A stretch of DNA of 64,000 bases from Pelobates cultripes. Its lineage: Eukaryota; Chordata; Amphibia; Anura; Pelobatidae. Every line of letters begins with the position of its first letter. Position 1 is the stretch's first letter. Below the pieces are notes generated by a model. The model did not search any database and had not been told where the DNA came from. It saw nothing but the letters and a program-made list of their open reading frames with translations. The translations under genes were made by a program, and so were the position numbers. Positions 20,179-31,934 of the stretch are shown here, in pieces. The stretch lies in assembly GCA_933207985.1 (NCBI GenBank), contig OW240917.1, positions 96,520,385 through 96,584,384 of the forward strand, in the 5' to 3' direction.

Positions 20179-20690
20179 ATGGAATGGAATACAAGGAAAA
20201 AGTCCACAAAGAAGAACATCTTGGCACTAGAAAAGAAAATAGCTGATATGGAGAACAAGTTGATAGACCTGGAAGACAGGTCAAGACAGAACAACTTAAG
20301 AATAAGAGGAGTATCAGAACAAATAATTGCAAAGAAATCTGGAGCCATATATAGAAGATTTTTTTCAAACACCTAGATGGGGAATGGGATGCCAGAATTC
20401 CTAGGATGGAGAGATGCCACAGAGTGAATAAACCGAAAGGTGTCCCAGACCATCTTCCAGGAGATGTACTGATATGCTGTGCCTCTTTTAAACTTAAGAC
20501 GCAAATACTGAAAGCTACAAGAAGTAATAAATGTGCAGAAGAATACGAAACACTGAAAATATTTCAGGAGTTGTCATGGCCAACCAGACAAAAGAGGAAA
20601 ACCTTTTCTGATAGTACCAAATTCTGAGACACAATAACATTAAATATCGATGGAGGTTCCCCATGAAAATTATTATATCACACGAAGGAA
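20179..20690 (+). pseudogene. L1 ORF1 protein remnant (Transposase_22-type)
   Basis: Frame-shifted pieces read MENKLIDLEDRSRQNNLRIR (the end of the coiled coil and start of the RRM, with the family's EDRSRRNN motif) and then MERCHRVNKPKG ... GDVLICCASFKLKTQILKA and EYETLKIFQELSWPTRQKR, with a final piece after a stop near 20627. ORF1p is an RNA-binding chaperone in LINE particles. At least two frame breaks; not functional. Confidence 0.7.
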
Positions 20691-20699
20691 AGATTACTC

Positions 20700-21596
20700 C
20701 TATTGACCAAGCACTGACCGAGATCTAAAAAGCTGGCTAACCGCAAACAAAATTGGAAGTAGCCCCAATCACCCATCAACAAACAGCAAGGCTCTAATTA
20801 TCTAAAAGAAAGGAAGTAAAGAAGAAGAAAAGGGGAAAATAAATGGCACTCGCAACACTTGACCCCTTAAGTAGAGAAGACAAAAGAGAAGAATATATGA
20901 AATAAGAATAACCATGGATAAACAAACATATATATATATATATATACATATATACATATACATGAGTGCCCTTTTCCCTTTTTTTTTGTCTAAAAGCACA
21001 AGGGGATAATGGGAAATACAAGCAAAGAATAGGGAAAAAGTATTAATATATTAGGAAATTGATTAAGTACACAGGTAACAAGTTAAGCAATGCACAAAGT
21101 GAAGTATAAATATTCTCATATAAAGGTTCACAGTAATTAAGAATGAGATGACATAAAATGCAAACTAAATAAACATTAAGAACAAAAGGAAGATAAAGTG
21201 ACACAGAAAGGTACACATCTACACAAGGAAAACCAAAAAAAAAAGGGAAACAGAAAGGGGACAGAGAAAGAGGAGGGAAAAAAATGAAAAGAAAAAACAA
21301 TATTCAATAGAGAGGTTAGATTAGTAATAATATAAGTTTTGCACAATGAGGAAATAAAGTAATAGTGAGTGGAAACATTTTTATAATGATTGAGTCAATA
21401 ACAAGCTGAAAGGTGTGTATGTGGTTTAGATTAGTGGGGTCTTCTTTTGTCCCTACTCTTTTCCATTTGTTTTGTTTTCTTTATTTCCAGGAGTGCCTTA
21501 AGGTTGGCCCTCCATAGACCGCATACCCTCACTACGCTTCTCCCACACAACATGTGGTACCCATATCCGAGTAATGTTCTGCATTACTCGAGATAC
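20700..21596. other. LINE-derived or unassigned sequence with (TA)n
   Basis: A-rich between 20780 and 21340, with (TA)n at 20931-20960 and a T run near 20978. No EN or RT motif was seen, although it sits where L1 ORF2 would be expected. Confidence 0.4.
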
Positions 21597-22306
21597 TGTA
21601 TGGCAGGGTTTTTTTTGATCTGGGTGACCAACATATCCAAAAATCACCCAGATCAGGGGTTCAGGAATTCTAAGGAAGTCATTTATTTGACCGACCGTAG
21701 GCATGGTCCCATGCCCAAAACAGTTCCAGAGAATCAGGGCTTGTGGTCGGTCTAGTTCGGAAGTTTGGAAACGAACAAACTACCAAACAGAGTATATAGT
21801 CTTACCCTGGAGCTTGTTCCCCTCATGCAGACGAATGATCTCACCAAACAGTGCCCTTCTAAGTTGAATAGAATCGAACGCAGGTGATGGAAGTCGGTGT
21901 TCGGGAGTTTCTGTGTCCGATTTTATTTCCAGGAGACTCATGCCCAAACACCACTGGCTGTGTTAATGCGAACAAGATGGCCGCCACCTGGTAGTTGTCC
22001 ATAGGAATTGCGGCCACCTAGACAAACAATTAGAACACTGTGATGAGAAACGTTCCAAGTTAATAGGTGTTAACAAGCTCCAGGGTGGTCTCTGGTTCAT
22101 GCGGTTTTTCGGTAATTCGAAATGCCGCTTCAAATTGCTTTGGGAGTTCGAAGTGCCGCTTCAAGAGTTTGAAGTGTGGCCATATAAGTCTAAAAAGGCA
22201 CACACAGTGGTTTTAATCAGGGTTTAACACACCGGCCATAGTCACAGGGTAGGAGGCTGGCAAACAGGCCCCTCCAAAAACCAGTGGCGAGATTACTTTC
22301 GCCACA
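21597..22306 (-). mobile_element. Solo LTR, minus strand, about 710 bp
   Basis: On the minus strand it begins TGTGGCGAAAGTAATCTCGC (22306) and ends GCCATACA (21597), giving TG...CA termini. It contains CCTGTTTGCCAGCCTCCTACC and GACTATGGCC, shared with the LTRs at 7321 and 61386. Flanking 5-mers (GATAC and TCTGT) do not match, so the target duplication is lost or the boundary is off. No internal retroviral or gypsy coding sequence adjoins it. It interrupts the L1 at 18340-23340. Confidence 0.6.
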
Positions 22307-22384
22307 TCTGTGGGTAATCTATCCTCACTATTTTGGGTCTTAGACTTGAATTAAAAATGTATTAAAGTCCCACAAAGTAAATCA

Positions 22385-23150
22385 CAGATACTTAAAGAAT
22401 TAACGAGCTGGTGGGACACAATTAACATAGGACGTAGTAATAGAATAATAGATGCTCTTCCATTTTCTACCATTTCAGATATGTTAGATAATATAAAAAC
22501 ATATTAGTGGAACATAAAATTAAGTAATTCAACCAAATTATGGAGGAATTTAATATGCCCCCTAAATAAACTTTTAATTATCTGTGAATCAAAGGTTTTA
22601 TTTCAGAATATCTTCTTAAAAATAAGCGGGAGAAAATAACAAATCTTAGACACCTTCTCGAACTAAAGAATTATAAAAACTTACTGGTAAAATGTGTCAA
22701 AGTCATATATAGATGAAGACATGATAAACCTATAGGACTGATGAACAAATGGGAAAAAGAGCTACAAGTACATATAGAAGACGACGAGTGGATAAGCTCT
22801 CTGAATAAACTATACAAACATATACACTACCTAAACCTTATGGAAACACAATTCAAACTTTCAAACAGATGGTACCTAATACCAAAACATTTTTAAAAAA
22901 AAAATCTTTCCAGAGTCATCAGATTGGTGTTGGAAATGCAATGTCAATGAAGGTAATTTGATCCACATTTGGTGGCAATGCGTATCCATAAATAAATTTT
23001 GGAAAGATGTAATCAATGTAATATATCATATAACGGAAATGAAACGACTCTTCAAGCCTGAAGTGATCCTGTTAAACCTGAATTGGCCTAAAATGACAAA
23101 AAAAGTACTAATAGTAACATTATATATCATTACTGCAGCTTAACTACTCT
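22385..23150 (+). pseudogene. L1 ORF2 C-terminal remnant with zinc-knuckle motif
   Basis: Frames carry CWKCNVNEGNLIHIWWQC (22925-22982), the C-x2-C-x8-H-x4-C motif of L1/Tx1 ORF2 C-termini, preceded by LNKLYKHIHYLNLMETQFKL and followed by INKFWKDVINVI. Stops and frameshifts are present. The 3' tail runs to about 23340. Confidence 0.65.
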
Positions 23151-23340
23151 TACAACAAAATTGGAAAACAGTGAAAATCGCATGCATTCAAGAATTAATA
23201 ACACAAGTCATATGGCAGGCAAAAATGGAAAGGGGTATATTGGTGAACCTAGGAAATTAATATACTAAAATAGAAGACTAGGACACATGGATAAATAAAA
23301 TGGAAGCTATAACTTAACAATTATCATAACAGAGTTAAAA

Positions 23341-25412
23341 GTCTCCATTTTGCTGGCCCTTTTTTTTTTTTTTTGGTTAAATGATAAAAAACCAAGGCAA
23401 GAATTAACACCATTACTTTTAGCTCAACACTTGTTGTGTGTATTGTTTACTTCCTGTTATAGAGAGGGGAGGTGATGGGGAGGAAAAGGGAGAAGGGAAA
23501 ATAAAAAAAACAGACAGAATTGCAAAATTAATTGTATTACACCAGGCGTAAGGAAAAAAGTTTACTAAGTGTGCAGTTTTTTAATCACGTCTTGCAGTTG
23601 AGAGAAAAAATAAATGCAGGCTTAGTGATTAAACTGAAATTTCAAGAGTTCAATTTAAATTGAAAAACTGGGGCAAAATAAGTCAAGGTGCGACTGTAAA
23701 TGAGATAGATATAATTTGTAAAAATCCTGAGTTTAGTAAAAAGCCCTAATACTGTATAACTGTAAATTCTTTACTACTAAAGGTCAGATTGTAAATGAGT
23801 GCATAATAAGAATAAAATAATAATGATATAAAAATATTTAGCAATGACAGTTGCATTTACATTTTTTTTACTGAATTTTTGTCAGAACACAGATCTTTGT
23901 AAGTGTATTAACAATCCAACCTAGTAACAAAGTTGAATATGAAATATCCTAGGAATCTATCAGGATTCTCTGTAAAGCAGTCATAAAAATACAAGTACAT
24001 CCCCAGCACATATGCAAGCAGATGCTTAGGGATCACATGGAACTTAACCCCGTCTTCTTTTAATTAATATTAATGAAATAACTAGAGGAAAAATACCCCT
24101 ATTACAACAGATTTCACACCCTTTTTGTACTAAAAATTTTATGAGTACCAGTATAACAGACTATGTGTACCAAGGATGTGATGTGTAACCCAACAATCGG
24201 TTTTGTCCTGCCGATTGTAGAAACATATGTTTTATGTTAATATTTCCATTGTCCATTTATAGGCTTACATAAATCTGATTAAATAAATCTTATATGCTAA
24301 TACGAGAGGGGAACTATTATACATCCTGCTGGCTACTTTATAACAATAATATAACAAACCCAAATAATATTATCTACTACTAAAGCATATTATGTCATAT
24401 ATTTCACATACATATTTTCTATAGTAATGTATTAGCATGCATGTCATATGCCTGAATCATTTTAGAACTAACTAGTTGGTTATGAAATTATATGCTCACA
24501 TGAACAAATTAAAAAAACAAAAATAAAACAAAAATATGACCGTAATCTATACAAACTCAATAAAATGTATTCTTAGATACACTTTTTTGAAGTACTAATT
24601 CTTTTAAGAGCTTGAAGCAGGGATGGTTGCTGGGATGGTTTCAAAGTATTATTTGTTGCATACCAAGCAATCAGGCCACACTGTTATGAGGAAAACATAA
24701 GGCCAAGTTTCTTTCACCAACATTTAATAAACTCAGTGTGGATAAGGCATTGTATAGTAATGTCTGCAAAATTGAGTCTAAATGGGCAGAATGTATGTAC
24801 AAGCTGCTAAGACACGGAATGATAAATCTTCATAAAGTGCCCAAATGCTACCTTGAAAGCCATGAAAAAGAAATCACATGACTAGTATACATTAATGAAA
24901 ATATGGCTTGGTTGCTATTATTCAATTGATTAACGTCACATACTGTCAAGAACATGACCAATAGATGAAAAATCAATGTTTCTAAAAAATGTTCATGGAC
25001 TAGTCTCGTATCTTTATTACAATGTCCTTAGAATATATCATTACTGCTGTTACTGATCATAAACCCATATCACAGGATCCAAACAGCTCTCAACAATCGA
25101 AAATCATGTATGGTCATGTCTGCTATATAAAGAACAAATGTGCTTTGTATTCACTCCTTAGAATCTTTCAGCTCTCTCATATGGAGGTATCATGCCAGGT
25201 CTACTATTACCATGTTCATGAATATTAAACATCTGGAAAAGCTGTTCTATAATGGTCAATAATTCATAAGACAAATGCAGCTGTTTTAGTTAACTTGATT
25301 TTACAGCACCAGATAGATTAAGTAAATGGTATAGAAAAAACTTAGTGTGATGGCCAGAAAAAACCCAGCCTAGTTGTTTTTTGCCAGCAAGAAGAAAATG
25401 GGACAGGTGGAA
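23341..25412. other. No gene; AT-rich sequence
   Basis: T run at 23360-23375. No repeat family or exon recognised. Confidence 0.5.
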
Positions 25413-25500
25413 CATATTATTATTATTTAAATATATCATTATTTTTATATCACCAGCACATTCCCAAGTGCTTTACAATTTTACATTGGGATAGTAGGGT
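25413..25500 (+). repeat. LINE/SINE tail-like fragment
   Basis: (TTA)n followed by atcaccagcacattcccaag and tgctttacaat. A very similar tail (tatttatatagcaccaacat...ctttacaat) is at 39935-39995. This short conserved segment is common at 3' ends of vertebrate LINE/SINE families; identity inferred. Confidence 0.45.
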
Positions 25501-26340
25501 AAGTGAAAAGAGTATTAAGAGTACCAATCAAATGAGATGAGTATTGAGGAGGAGTTACTACTAGAAAATGACATAAGGAGCATTGGAATAATCAGGAAAG
25601 GACAGTTGCATGATAAACATTGTTGTAACGAGTTGGAAGGAGGTGCTCAAAGGTATCAAACATTTTCAGAGAGGGTGAGAAGCAATAAAATAGATTATAG
25701 ATTTAGCTATGAGTAAATAATTAATCAGTTTGGTTAGGACCGGTTCAGTGGAGTGCAAACAGTGGAAAAATTAACATATGTTTTTGTCAAAGACCTTTGC
25801 TTCACAAATGCTTACATTTCAGGATTATTGGCAATACCTTGTGTGGCATGCCTGCTACTGTATAGTGTATATTCTGTGTACAGTCATGGTAAAAAGAAAG
25901 TACACCCTCTTTAAATTCTATGTTTTTTTCATATCAGGGCATAATAACAATCATCTGTTCATTAGCAGGCTTTAAAATTATGTAAATACAACCTCAGATA
26001 AACAACAACACATGATTCAATATGTTATAGTTCCCCCTTAAGCAGTAATAACTTGAAGTAATCTTTTTCTGTCTTACTTTATCAGTCTCTCACATCACTG
26101 TGGAAGAATTTTGACCCACTCTTCTTTACAACGTTGCTTCAGTTTATTGAGATTTGCAGGCATTCGTTTATGCATAGCTCTCCCATTTTAATTGGGTTGA
26201 GGTCTGTATGTTGGCCTGGCCATTGCAAAACCTTGATAGTTTTCTTTTTCAGCCATTCTGATGTATGTTTGCTGATGTGCTTGAAATCATTGTCCTGTTT
26301 TATGACCCAATTTTGACCAAGCTTAAACTGTTGGACAGAT

Positions 26341-26766
26341 TGTCAGCCCTATCTCACTTACCTTGTCGGTCCGCCGATCTGCTGACGCCGGGATCGGGCG
26401 GACCACCGTTCCCATGCTGAGAGAGGCCCCTAATCATATAAAAATTCAGTCTGCCAGTCTGGTTCCTAGTGTGTCTTGTGTCACTAATGTCCCTTTAGTG
26501 AGTTCTTGTATCCTTTGTGATAGTTCTTTGGTTTTGACCCGGCTTGCTCTCGACTAATCTTATTTCTGGTTATTTCTGGTTTCCCTGACTCAGCTTCGTT
26601 CCTCGTTATTGTGTATTTCTGGCTTCTCTTGACCTTGGTTGTTTTTGACGTTTCTTGTAGTTTTCTCTTTTATCTGTCCACTCTAAGGACCGACTCTAAG
26701 GGACTTTCTTTTTGTCTCTTTTTCTACTGGTGAGTTTTCACTCTGCGTGTTGGGTTAATCATTACA
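26341..26766 (+). mobile_element. Solo LTR, 426 bp, with 5-bp target duplication CAGAT
   Basis: TGTCAGCCC...CATTACA with identical 5-mers CAGAT at 26336-26340 and 26767-26771. A TATA-like catataaaa lies near 26436. The downstream part is T/C-rich. It sits inside the Tc1 transposon, so it is younger than that insertion. The internal retroelement is absent, as after LTR-LTR recombination. Confidence 0.8.
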
Positions 26767-26779
26767 CAGATGACCTCAC

Positions 26780-27120
26780 ATTTGACTCTAGAATACTTTG
26801 ATATACAGAGGAGTTCTTGTCAACTCAACGACTGCACATTTCCCAGGTCCTGTGGCTGCAAAACAAGCCTGCGCCACTGTGCTTGACACCACTTGGTATG
26901 AGGTGTCTGTGTTGATATGTTGTATTTTGTTTTTTGCCAAACATGGGACTGTGCATTATGGCCAAGCATCTCCACTTTGGTCTCGTCTGTCCAAAGCTTG
27001 TTTTGCCAAACATTGTTTCAGAGGTATCGTGATTTGTTTCAAACCTAAGCCATGCTGCCATGTTCTTTTTAGAAAAAAAGGCTTTCCCCTGACAAACAAA
27101 CCATACTTGTTTAATCTTTT
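26780..27120 (-). pseudogene. Tc1 transposase, catalytic-domain piece
   Basis: The minus strand reads KRLNKYGLFVRGKPFF, then in other frames LWTDETKVEMLGHNAQSHVW and NTTYQHRHLIPSGVKHSGAG, matching the Tc1 DDE region around the first catalytic Asp (LWTDETK) and the IPTVKHGGG block. Frameshifts separate the pieces. It is the cut-and-paste transposase of the element at 25881-28507, now non-functional. Confidence 0.8.
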
Positions 27121-27853
27121 GACAAGTACATCATCGCCATATGGGCTGATGGAATGAAACACCCATTCTATTATCTTACCAAATAAAATATGAACATTGA
27201 TGTTATATTGGTCAAATAAGTTCACAATTTTATGAAATATATATATTATAACGTAACATGAAAACATGAATGAATTAAGTAATTGCCCCAAACTCCACCC
27301 TATAACATACCATATCCCTCTGTCATAAAAGGCAATGACCCATATTTGTAAGCAATAAACAAACAATCAACATCCTAACCATAATAAATAAAGTGCAACA
27401 AACAATAAACATCATAACCATAATACATAAAGTGCCATTTTATTTCAGTATCCATGGTAGGGATATACCCAGATACCCCTACCCCACCTGGTTCTCAGCT
27501 ACCGACGAGGTTAAAACAGTATTAACCCCTTTCTAACCAACCGAATAACTACCCTGTACTTAGCCAAGAGCCTGTTTTACCCCCTAACCTTTAGCTCACT
27601 AACCCCGCTGCTGTAACATAGCGGGAAAGAAACCCTTGCGAACCCACAAACGCCTTAGGGAGGGCGGGAGGGACAAATTCAGCCAAATGAGTAAATTCAG
27701 CCGAATGAGGGATTCTAAAATGGCTTCCTATTTATGCTGGATCAGCCCACTAGCTAAACTGCCCTATTACAACACACTTTCCACTTCAGCCCACATCCTA
27801 GCTCTGTCAAAGCCCTTATCCATTAAGCTGCACTTGTTTCTTAGGGCTACATT
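27121..27853. mobile_element. Unclassified insertion within the Tc1 transposase
   Basis: It breaks the transposase between VYDCTI and KRLNKYG. It includes a tandem of two about 53-bp units near 27365-27435 (caacat.ctaaccataat, aataaagtgc). Boundaries are approximate; no coding motif. Confidence 0.5.
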
Positions 27854-27857
27854 TTAA

Positions 27858-28152
27858 TTGTACAGTCATAAACTTTAACATTTAACATGCTAAGTGGAGT
27901 ATGAAATGTAACTCTTGAGTTTTTTGCAATTTCTCTGAGCATAGCATGGTCTGACCTTGGGGTGAATTTGCTGGGACATCCACTCATAGGAAGATTGGAA
28001 TATGTCTTCAATGTTTTACCCTTTTGTATAATCTTTCTCACTATAGATTGATGGAATTGTTTAAAAATGGTCTTATAACCCTTCCCAGTTTGATAGGCAG
28101 CAACAACAGCTTCTCTAAGTTTGTTGCTGACGTCTTTCCTCCTTGGCATTGT
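27858..28152 (-). pseudogene. Tc1 transposase, N-terminal DNA-binding piece
   Basis: The minus strand has MPRRKDVSNKLREAVVAAYQ, then GKGYKTIFKQF and VRKIIQKGKTLKTYSNLPMS, GCPSKFTPRSDHAMLREI: a paired-like helix-turn-helix domain typical of Tc1 transposases that bind the TIR. The start is the Met of MPRRK at about 28150; the longer open frame upstream is TIR sequence. It is cut off after VYDCTI by the insertion. Confidence 0.8.
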
Positions 28153-28778
28153 GTTAACACACACCTGACTGCTTGAGACCAGCAAACTGCTAAAACTTCC
28201 GCTTTTAAACAGTTGGTCACATTTGCTGATGATCAATTAATAAAGGTCATTTGATTAGCAGCACCTGCTACTTAACCTCTTAAATACTATGGAAGCAGTA
28301 AGAGTGTACTTTTTCACACATGGCTTTTCCATTTTGGCTTTTTGTAAAAATAAATCATGACACTGTGTAACATATCACATGTTGCTGTTCATCTGAGGTT
28401 GTATTTACCTAATTGTAAGACATGCTAAGGAAAAGATGATTGTTATTATGTCCTGATATGTAAAACCATATAATTCAATAAGGGTGTACTTTCTTTATCC
28501 CTTGACTATATGCTGGTCACTTTTGGCTACTGGCACACTTGCTGGGCACAATTGACTCCTGCAGTCATTGGATAGGCTGCATAGTGTACAGGGCAGTAAA
28601 CATGTCGCTATAATGTGTAAGAAGATATGGCACACTTGCTGGGTACTAATGTATTAGAAATTCTCCAAAACACGAACGTAAACATTTCCTATAGATCTGA
28701 ACAGTGATCTTTAGTCACATTTGGCATGATATTTGTTATCGAGTAAAGTTTGTGAAAGGCATCCAGACTTATTTTATG

Positions 28779-29597
28779 CAGGGATGAATTAACAGCCCAT
28801 TGGGACTGGTGCTGACAATGATTGGCCTAATTACAGAAAACACTAAAACAGTTAAACCTCCCTCGACAGAAAACACTAAAACAGTTATACTCTATGCTAA
28901 TCTCTCGCTTTCGTCGTTCAAGTAAATCCATACCCCCTAACAGCAGTGTCATGTGAAGCAGGATTTCGGTGGGTGGGGTAAAAGGGTGGGCCACTGATGC
29001 GAATCACATAATTAGAACCGCCTATAGGAGCAAACATGCCCAAAAAGGGGATGTGTCTGCACGAAAAATTAGTTGGTCAGTCTGGCGTAAATGCATGTCA
29101 GGCTGCCTGCCAATCATGCAGGATGACCAAACAAGGGCATACTATGCAGACAGCACCCTGAGCTTGGCCTAAATGTGTCTAATGATGTGCTAGCTCTATG
29201 TTTGATAAGGACTGTCCCCTAGCACTCACTGGTCCACTCTTCTCCTAACTTTCTTACTAGAAGGCAGAAGCTACTGTTATACAGTCTAGGACAGAGAAAT
29301 AGTGTATGTAGTGAGTGTAGAAGAAAGGGAACATGTCTCAGTGATAGAGGGACTGAAGAAGCAAGAGCATTCACATAGTGCGCAAAGTCAGCTTAAACTT
29401 AACTAATTTCAATGTCAGCCAGTCCACACCAGTTTTGTTTCCCAGCATCCCTCTTACGTTTCCATACTTAAGCAAGAGCATGTGAAGAGAAGTAAAAAAA
29501 AAAAAATTATAATTTTTTTTTTTAAATCAATGGGCCTATTCCATGGGCATGGGCCTGGAGCTGCAGCTTCATCAGCCCCTTTGTTAATCCGGCCCTG
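28779..29597. mobile_element. Non-autonomous hAT-like element, 819 bp
   Basis: Ends CAGGGATGAATTAAC (28779) and GTTAATCCGGCCCTG (ending 29597) are imperfect inverted repeats. TTTTATG flanks both sides (28772-28778 and 29599-29605; an 8-bp duplication with one mismatch), as for hAT elements. No transposase; a 67-codon frame within has no family match. Confidence 0.7.
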
Positions 29598-29605
29598 GTT
29601 TTATG

Positions 29606-31039
29606 CACAAAAAATATATGGAATTACTACAAAACAATTCCAATCACACATCTGACAAATATTCCATGACACAAAGAAATGAGTGACTCTTAATACATCA
29701 TGTATGTCAAATGGTAACTCATAAGTGTGACTCGGTGCAGGATCCATGAATTTTGCTACAAACTCCATTATTTATAATAGTGCTTCTTGCTTAAGCTAGT
29801 GTGCTCTTGTAGACCTTTAAAGAATGGGGTCCTAGTGAGATTTGGTGCTTATTACCTCTATGTTAATATTTTCAGAAATGTAAAAGTAAAATAAGATTGC
29901 TGAATATTACACAATTTAAAAAATCCTGGCATATTAAATAAAGGAAAACGCATTGGAATATAACACCTAGTATGACATATAAAAGTTATGAATATAGGAA
30001 GCAGATGGAGAGTAAATTAGAGCTCACACATGCTGAGAAAAGATTGAAGAAAAAGCCACACATTTAATAAAGAATTTAACACCTAGGCAGAAGTGAAGCA
30101 TGTCCACAAACCAATCATACACAATTTAAGTATATATTTTATTACATAAAGTGAAAAATAAACTAATTCTAAAAGTAAAAATATGTAATTGTATAGTAAG
30201 TATCAAATCAAAGGTTTCCTGCAGAACTACACATTTATTGAATACAATTATTTTCTGATTATTATCTGTCTCATGTCAGATACTATATCATATGCAAGTT
30301 TTGAGATTAGAATGCTAGTTTTAATTGTTACTTTTTGAAAATTAAGTAAATTCCTGCTTTCAGATTTCCTGCAGCAACATTTAACTACATGCTGCTAAAA
30401 GTCTTGGTAACAGTCAATCAGTAATTTACTGTTACAGCAAGTGAATTAATGAATTTATATGCCTGTCTATTAATTAGTAATATACCTTCAAAAGAACAGA
30501 AGAAGCTGCCACTAAAGTAATAAAAGGTTTGTTGGTAAACTGGAGTGTTAATAAAAAGAGATAGACAAACACTTGACCTTCTATTTTCCACTAACCAGTG
30601 TACAAATTGGTTATTTGCCAATACCCAGGTTGGAATAATTTGCCAATACCCAGGTTGGGATGCTTCAAACTATTCACTGGATCCAAGAGATTTTGACGGC
30701 CAGTATGTAACACTTGATCTGGGAATTCATAAACTCTTTGACACTGTCACAATTCCTGGTAGGGATGGTGTAATATTGTGTAATAATTAGAGGAGACAAT
30801 GGTTTAACAGTAAATTCAATTAATATATTTTCTCACTCATGGCATGGATTGTGAAACTTGAGTGCATACAAAATGTAATTAACTTAATTATAAACAGATG
30901 AGAATTGAACAAAACAATATATGGCAGATATTTACAAAATATATGTGATAACCTTAAAAATATTAACAGTGATATGAGCAAAAATCAGCATTCTTTAATG
31001 TTAAGATAACTTAATTGCATTCTACAAATAAGTAAGTAG
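29606..31039. other. No gene; AT-rich, one 25-bp tandem duplication
   Basis: atttgccaatacccaggttgg occurs twice (from 30614 and 30639). Sequence from about 30540 may be degraded upstream LINE sequence of the element starting at 31040, but no motif is secure. Confidence 0.45.
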
Positions 31040-31164
31040 AAGTATTGGTCAGGGTGTTGCAGTGGATGTGATCTATTTGGATTTTGCCAGAGCATTTCAT
31101 ATGGTTTCACATAAATGGTTAGTGTTTAAACTAAAATACATTGGTCTAGATGAAAATGTTTGTC

Positions 31165-31934
31165 TAACATTGTAGAACATTGAGGGAGGTACAGCGCCTG
31201 GAATGTCCTTGGAGTGTGAGTACACATAACCATAAAAAGGAGGAGAAATAGGAAACTGATAGTGAAGTACGCAAAAAATACAGTAAGGTGAGGGTAAATA
31301 AAATGATATGCACTCACACTTTTTATACTCACACTTGGGCGGAATAATCCCCACCTGAGAATATGGTGGAGTACAAACTTTATAAGTGGTTCTTGTGGAT
31401 GCAGCTTCTCTTGCAGATATGTAGGAGAAATCAGAGATACATAGTGCAATATGCCAGACTCAATAATAAAATATATTGCTATAAATTATGTGCACTCACG
31501 TGTTCTGGAGCCTATAGAGTGGTTTCACAGGTATGGCGTGAATTGGTATGATCCCCACTCTAGGATAGAGGTGCTAGTGGCCGCTCTCTTATTATTTAAG
31601 TAATAGAGAAAAAAAACAAAAGAGTGTAGACTGTAAAAAGTGATAAAATGAAATCGATAAAAACTACTGACATTTGATACAGCAAAAAAGGATTGCTCTT
31701 TCAAACAGGCTTAGGTGGTATTATCCCCACCAAGGATATGGAGTACAGGAATCCAGCAGTAAACAGGTCCCATAAAAAAAGTACTTTTATTCATAAAAAC
31801 AATAAATGATAAAAAAAAATAGGGTAAAAAGAACAAGAGAAACCCTGGATTTGGTGACCTAGCTGTCCTTTGGACTGTACCAGTACTGGACAAGCGCTGA
31901 ATATCCTCTTGCTTTTATTCACTGTATAACATTG
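31165..31934. mobile_element. 754-bp retroposon with 8-bp target duplication TAACATTG
   Basis: TAACATTG at 31165-31172 and 31927-31934 flanks 31173-31926. It contains three imperfect repeats around atccccac (ggcggaataatccccacc near 31340, ggtatgatccccactc near 31543, ggtggtattatccccacc near 31712), each followed by a related gtggag/ggagtac block, and an A-rich right half. No coding frame. Possibly Penelope-related, but not securely classified. Confidence 0.6.

Larger units (their letters stand above)
18340..23340 (+). mobile_element. L1/Tx1-type LINE, decayed and interrupted
   Basis: A probable GC-rich 5' region (18340-18660), ORF1 remnants (20179-20690) and an ORF2 C-terminus (22385-23150) lie in the same orientation. 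Interruptions are a T2 MITE (18679-19266), a hairpin-chain MITE (19779-20125) and an LTR on the minus strand (21597-22306). The ORF2 endonuclease and most of the RT are missing or unrecognisable between 20700 and 21596. That these parts belong to one insertion is inference from order and orientation. Confidence 0.5.
25881..28507 (-). mobile_element. Tc1-like transposon, inactive, with two insertions
   Basis: Inverted ends: cagtcatggtaaaaagaaag (25881) and its diverged complement ending 28507, flanked by TA. Long inner TIR sequences (ataataacaatcatct, tacaacctcagat) occur in both ends, so the TIRs are about 150-200 bp. The transposase is on the minus strand in two pieces. A solo LTR (26341-26766) and a second insertion (about 27121-27853) split it; without them it would be about 1.5 kb, the usual Tc1 size. 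Confidence 0.85.

Noticed and set aside
26798..27157. 119-codon plus-strand frame
   Set aside because: It is the antisense of the Tc1 transposase catalytic region.
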